Below, in pieces: positions 60,665 through 64,000 of a DNA stretch of 64,000 bases. The notes under the pieces were generated by a model. That model made no database searches. It was not told the DNA's origin and saw only the letters and a program-made list of their open reading frames with translations. Every line of letters begins with the position of its first letter. Position 1 is the first letter of the stretch. The DNA lies in NCBI RefSeq assembly GCF_014190805.1, contig NZ_JACHVQ010000002.1, forward strand, positions 124,001 to 188,000, written 5' to 3'. The stretch is from Flexivirga oryzae (lineage in GTDB: Bacteria > Actinomycetota > Actinomycetes > Actinomycetales > Dermatophilaceae). The position numbers were made by a program, and so were the translations under genes.

Positions 60665-62929
60665 ATGGAATCGGAGCCACTGCTGACCGCCGCGGACGAC
60701 CCGGCCACCCAGCCTGCCCCCAGCGAAGCGTCCCTCGTGCGCCTGCAGACCCGGGCGGCGCAGCGCGCTCGCGGTGCCAACGGGCAGTTCATCCGCGTCG
60801 CCCCGGAGCTCGACGAGACCTCCACGGAGCTGCCGGCCGACCGCTTCCTGGACCGCGAGATCTCCTGGTTGCAGTTCAACGAGCGGGTGCTGCAGCTGGC
60901 CGGCGACCCGCTGGTGCCGCTGCTCGAACGGGCCCGGTTCATGGCGATCTTCGCCAGCAACCTCGACGAGTTCTTCATGGTCCGCGTCGCCGGCCTCAAA
61001 CGCCGCATCGCCACCGGGCTCGCCGTCCGCTCCGCCTCCGGGCTGGAGCCGCGTGAGGTCCTCGACGAGATCAGCAACGCCGCCCACGAGTTGATGGCCG
61101 TGCACGCCAAGATGTTCCAGCGGCACATCCGCCCGGCCCTCGCCGACGTCGGCATCCGCATCGTGCGCCCCGACGAATGGACCGACGCCGACCGCGGCTA
61201 CCTCAACAAGCTGTTCCGCGACCGCATCTACCCGGTGCTGACGCCGCTGGCCGTCGACCCGGCGCACCCCTTCCCCTACATCTCCGGGCTGTCCCTCAAC
61301 CTCGCGGTCGTCCTCATCAACCCCAAGACCGAGCGCGAACACTTCGCCCGGGTCAAGGTGCCGCCACTGCTGTCCCGGCTGCTGCCGCTGCCCGCCGCTG
61401 AGGACGAGGACAAGCTGTATGACGCCCGCTTCGTCGCCATCGAGGACGTGATGGCCGAGCACCTGCAATACCTCTTCCCGGGCATGGAGGTCCGCGAGCA
61501 CTTCACCTTCCGGGTCACCCGCAACGAGGATCTCGAGGTCGAGGAGGACGACGCCGAGAACCTGCTGACCGCACTGGAGAAGGAGCTCACCCGGCGCCGT
61601 TTCGGACCGCCGGTGCGGCTCGAGGTCGCCGACGACATGGATGACCACGTGATGGACCTGCTGGTCCGCGAGCTCGGCGTGCGCGACGACGAGGTCTACC
61701 GGCTGCCGGAGCCGCTGGACCTGCGAGGACTGAACATCCTTGCCGATCTTGACCGTTCGGAGCTGCGCTGGCCGCCGTTCCTCGCCAAGCCGCACCCCGA
61801 CCTGGCGCCCGTCGAGCGTTCGGCCCAGTCCGACGTCATGTCCGCGATGCGCTCCGGCGACATACTCCTGCATCACCCGTACGACTCGTTCTCCACCTCG
61901 GTGCAGGCCTTCATCGAGCAGGCCGCCAACGACCCGCACGTACTCGCCATCAAGCAGACGCTCTACCGCACCAGCGGCGACTCGCCCATTATCGACTCGC
62001 TGATCGACGCCGCCGAGTCCGGCAAGCAGGTGCTCGCGGTCGTGGAGATCAAGGCGCGCTTCGACGAGGAGAACAACATCACCTGGGCGCGCAAGCTGGA
62101 GCGCGCCGGTGTGCACGTCGTCTACGGCCAGGTCGGTCTCAAGACGCACGCCAAACTGTGCCTCGCGGTCAGCGAGGAGAACGGTGAGATGCGCCGCTAC
62201 GCACACGTCGGGACCGGCAACTACAACCCGAAAACCGCTCGCCTGTATGAGGATCTGGGCCTGCTCACCTGCGACCACGAGGTCGGCGAGGACCTGTCTC
62301 GGCTGTTCAACCAACTGTCGGGGATGGCCCCGCGCAGCAAGTTCAAGCGGCTGCTGGTCGCGCCACGCTCGGTGCGCAGCGGGCTGCTGGAGCAGATCGA
62401 CCGGGCGGCGCAGGCCGCCAGGGACGGCAAGCAGGCGCGAGTGCAGTTCAAGGTCAACTCGATCGTCGACGAGGAAACCATCGACGCGCTCTACCGCGCA
62501 TCGATGGCGGGTGTCGCCGTCGACGTCTGGGTGCGCGGCATCTGCGCGCTGCGCCCCGGTGTGGAGGGCCTGTCGGACAACATCCGGGTCCGCTCCATCC
62601 TCGGCCGCTTCCTGGAACACTCGCGGGTCTTCCGCTTCGTCATCGAGGACGAGGAGGACGTGGTCTACATCGGCAGCGCCGACATGATGCACCGCAACCT
62701 CGACCGCCGCGTCGAAGCGCTGGTGCGGATGACCGACGCCAAGCACATCGCCACCCTCGGCGCGCTGCTCGACGAGGGTATGGCGGACGACACCTCCTCC
62801 TGGCACCTGCACGGCGACGGGCGCTGGGAGCGCCACCACCTCGACGCCGAGGGCGCTCCGCTACGCGACCTGCAGACCGACCTGATGGCCACCTACGCCA
62901 AGCGCAAGCGCAAGGCGCGGCGCCGGTGA
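60665..62929 (+). CDS. ppk: Polyphosphate kinase 1
   Basis: 754 aa, ATG at 60665. PPK1 order: N-terminal domain with REISWLQFNERVL and SNLDEFFMVRV, head domain, then two C-terminal phospholipase-D-like domains: KQTLYRTSGDSPIIDSL, VHVVYGQVGLKTHAKL (phospho-His candidate), HVGTGNYNPKTARLYEDLG, and IGSADMMHRNLDRRVE (second His). Builds polyphosphate from ATP. Overlaps the next gene by 4 bases (GTGA), so polyphosphate synthesis and the Nudix-phosphatase are linked. Basic C-terminus KRKRKARRR. Confidence 0.95.
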   Translation: MESEPLLTAADDPATQPAPSEASLVRLQTRAAQRARGANGQFIRVAPELDETSTELPADRFLDREISWLQFNERVLQLAGDPLVPLLERARFMAIFASNLDEFFMVRVAGLKRRIATGLAVRSASGLEPREVLDEISNAAHELMAVHAKMFQRHIRPALADVGIRIVRPDEWTDADRGYLNKLFRDRIYPVLTPLAVDPAHPFPYISGLSLNLAVVLINPKTEREHFARVKVPPLLSRLLPLPAAEDEDKLYDARFVAIEDVMAEHLQYLFPGMEVREHFTFRVTRNEDLEVEEDDAENLLTALEKELTRRRFGPPVRLEVADDMDDHVMDLLVRELGVRDDEVYRLPEPLDLRGLNILADLDRSELRWPPFLAKPHPDLAPVERSAQSDVMSAMRSGDILLHHPYDSFSTSVQAFIEQAANDPHVLAIKQTLYRTSGDSPIIDSLIDAAESGKQVLAVVEIKARFDEENNITWARKLERAGVHVVYGQVGLKTHAKLCLAVSEENGEMRRYAHVGTGNYNPKTARLYEDLGLLTCDHEVGEDLSRLFNQLSGMAPRSKFKRLLVAPRSVRSGLLEQIDRAAQAARDGKQARVQFKVNSIVDEETIDALYRASMAGVAVDVWVRGICALRPGVEGLSDNIRVRSILGRFLEHSRVFRFVIEDEEDVVYIGSADMMHRNLDRRVEALVRMTDAKHIATLGALLDEGMADDTSSWHLHGDGRWERHHLDAEGAPLRDLQTDLMATYAKRKRKARRR

Positions 62930-63870
62930 CGGCGCGCACGGAAACGGCGACCGTCCCTGCCGCGGGGGCCGTGCTGTGGCGTCGCGAGGGTGACCAGTTG
63001 CAGGTCGCGCTGGTGCACCGACCGAAGTACGACGACTGGTCGTGGGCCAAGGGCAAGCTCGACCCGGGCGAGAGCTGGGTGGAGGCAGCTGCGCGGGAAG
63101 TGTTGGAGGAGACCGGATTCCGGCCGCGTCTTGGCGTGCCGCTCCCCCGCTCCGTCTACTCGATGCAACGCGGGCAGCTCAAGGAGATCCGCTACTGGGC
63201 CGCCGAGGTGCTGAGCGGCAGCGGCGACCTGGAGAACGAGATCGACGAGGTCGCCTGGCTCACCCCGGCGCAGGCGCAGGTCCGCCTCAGTTACGTCCGC
63301 GACGCACAGCAACTGCAGGCGGTCGTCGACGCCGACCGTGCCGGCGTCCTGGAGACCTGGCCGCTGGTGGTCGTGCGGCACGGCGAGTCGGTAGGGCGCT
63401 CCAAGTGGCCCAGACCCGACCCGTTGCGGCCGCTGGACCGGTCCGGGCGCGAGCAGGCCAAGGCGTTGGTGCCGATCCTGGCCGCCTACGGCATCGAGCG
63501 CATCATCACCTCACCGTCGGTCCGTTGCTTCACCACCGTCCAGCCGTATGCCGCCGCAGCGGGCATCACCCTGCGGACGAAGTCCGGGTTGTCCGAGGAG
63601 ACCTTCGAGGAACGCCCGGAGAAGGCCGCCCGCAACATCGAACGGCTGCTCGAGCGGGGTGAGCCGTCGGCTCTGTGCACCCACCGTCCGGTACTGCCGA
63701 CCGTCCTGCTGCGGCTGCGTGGCCTGTCGGACCCCGGCTGCCCCGGACACGAGGTACTGACCGAGGCGATCGACGGCGGGATGGCCAAGGGCGAGGCCCT
63801 GGTGTGCCAGGTCGCCGGCCTCGGAGCGGCCGCTCGGGTGATGAGCGTCGAGCGTCATACCCCTGCCTGA
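62926..63870 (+). CDS. Nudix hydrolase fused to a histidine phosphatase domain (MutT1-like)
   Basis: 314 aa, GTG inside the ppk stop. Nudix domain 1-140 with box GKLDPGESWVEAAAREVLEE (plus TG) and catalytic Glu residues. Histidine phosphatase domain 150-300 with LVVVRHGESVGR (His near 151) and THRPVLPTVLL. This two-domain layout is that of mycobacterial MutT1, which removes 8-oxo-dGTP products and diadenosine polyphosphates. Coupling with ppk is also seen in mycobacteria (neighbouring genes). Confidence 0.9.
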   Translation: MTARTETATVPAAGAVLWRREGDQLQVALVHRPKYDDWSWAKGKLDPGESWVEAAAREVLEETGFRPRLGVPLPRSVYSMQRGQLKEIRYWAAEVLSGSGDLENEIDEVAWLTPAQAQVRLSYVRDAQQLQAVVDADRAGVLETWPLVVVRHGESVGRSKWPRPDPLRPLDRSGREQAKALVPILAAYGIERIITSPSVRCFTTVQPYAAAAGITLRTKSGLSEETFEERPEKAARNIERLLERGEPSALCTHRPVLPTVLLRLRGLSDPGCPGHEVLTEAIDGGMAKGEALVCQVAGLGAAARVMSVERHTPA

Positions 63871-63895
63871 GGGGTGGCGCGCGGCCGAGCGCGGC

Positions 63896-64000
63896 GTGCC
63901 GGAGTCCCCCCGGTGGGGAGGTATGACCGCGAAACCGGGTCCCGGACGTACCGCACTCCCCACTGGGGCGACGTATGACCGGGTCCGGTCGACCGCGCGT
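63896..64000. repeat. 51-52-bp repeat array, second locus, cut by the window edge
   Basis: GTGCCGGAGTCCCCCC starts at 63896 and GTACCGCACTCCCC at 63948 (52-bp step); both contain GGGG-GA(G/C)GTATGACCG. Type A units of the array at 52.3 kb. Lies just after the Nudix-phosphatase stop; the array may continue beyond 64000. Confidence 0.8.

Noticed and set aside
60107..62839. 910-aa open frame on the minus strand
   Set aside because: Mostly antisense to ppk; only the last 124 codons encode a lipoprotein-like product with its own GTG and lipobox.

Overview
The window is a piece of a high-GC Gram-positive (actinobacterial) chromosome. It carries mycothiol genes (mshA, mshD), carD, glnR, senX3-regX3, an Rpf-type cell-wall enzyme, a Streptomyces-like MalR sugar operon and actinobacterial lipoproteins. 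Gene content, strong codon bias and intergenic repeat style fit the Micrococcales, possibly Dermacoccaceae; that placement is inference. It looks like ordinary core chromosome: no rRNA, tRNA, CRISPR, transposase or phage gene was recognised. About 57 protein genes fill almost all of it, so intergenic DNA is short and much of it consists of repeats.

Layout. 1-8 kb: start of a branched-chain amino-acid type binding lipoprotein, a secreted hydrolase, a ClC channel with its MarR neighbour, a Sco1-CtaG pair for cytochrome oxidase assembly, and a secreted M15 peptidase. 7.4-12.7 kb: the 2-methylcitrate (propionate) cycle, prpR divergent from prpC-prpD-prpB. 12.8-20 kb: Rpf-like protein, ThrE-type exporter, Ser/Thr kinase with a CBS protein, and otsA-otsB (trehalose). 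20-28 kb: a maltodextrin system, malE-malF-malG-GH13-lacI on the minus strand, with malK divergent. 28.5-37 kb: DUF4032, TM2 protein, rlmB, cysS, MBL hydrolase, ispF, an ispD fusion, carD. 37-44 kb: lipoprotein, regX3-senX3 divergent from phoU, gpm, ybjN-like, mshA, methyltransferase. 44.5-51 kb: an AfsR-like STAND regulator, two secreted hydrolases sharing an almost identical I36-type module, manA, DUF2516. 51-64 kb: asparaginase family, a 51-bp repeat array, HbhA-like protein, XRE regulator, ygfZ, LCP protein, nitrobindin, membrane protein, MoaD-like protein, glnR, mshD, lipoprotein, ppk and a Nudix-phosphatase (mutT1-like).

Common themes are carbon storage and sugar use (trehalose, maltodextrin, mannose-6-P, glycolysis), phosphate sensing and polyphosphate (regX3/senX3, phoU, ppk), nitrogen control (glnR), redox (mycothiol) and cell-wall remodelling (M15, Rpf, two I36-linked hydrolases, LCP).

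The most unusual signals lie outside the protein families. (1) A dispersed family of nested inverted-repeat arrays built from a 12-mer CCGA(G/A/C)AGGC(T/C)CA on a 19-20 bp period, at five loci, each just downstream of a stop codon. (2) An octamer, GTATGNCG/CGNCATAC, far above expectation across the window and apparently overriding codon choice. (3) Two further tandem-repeat families with 51- and 52-bp periods. (4) A fourth repeat that is inserted in frame in ispD and also sits at the junction fusing ispD to a P-loop kinase-like domain. (5) Several perfect hairpins at operon joints (malE/malF, carD/ispD). (6) A MalR-type double operator over the malE promoter.
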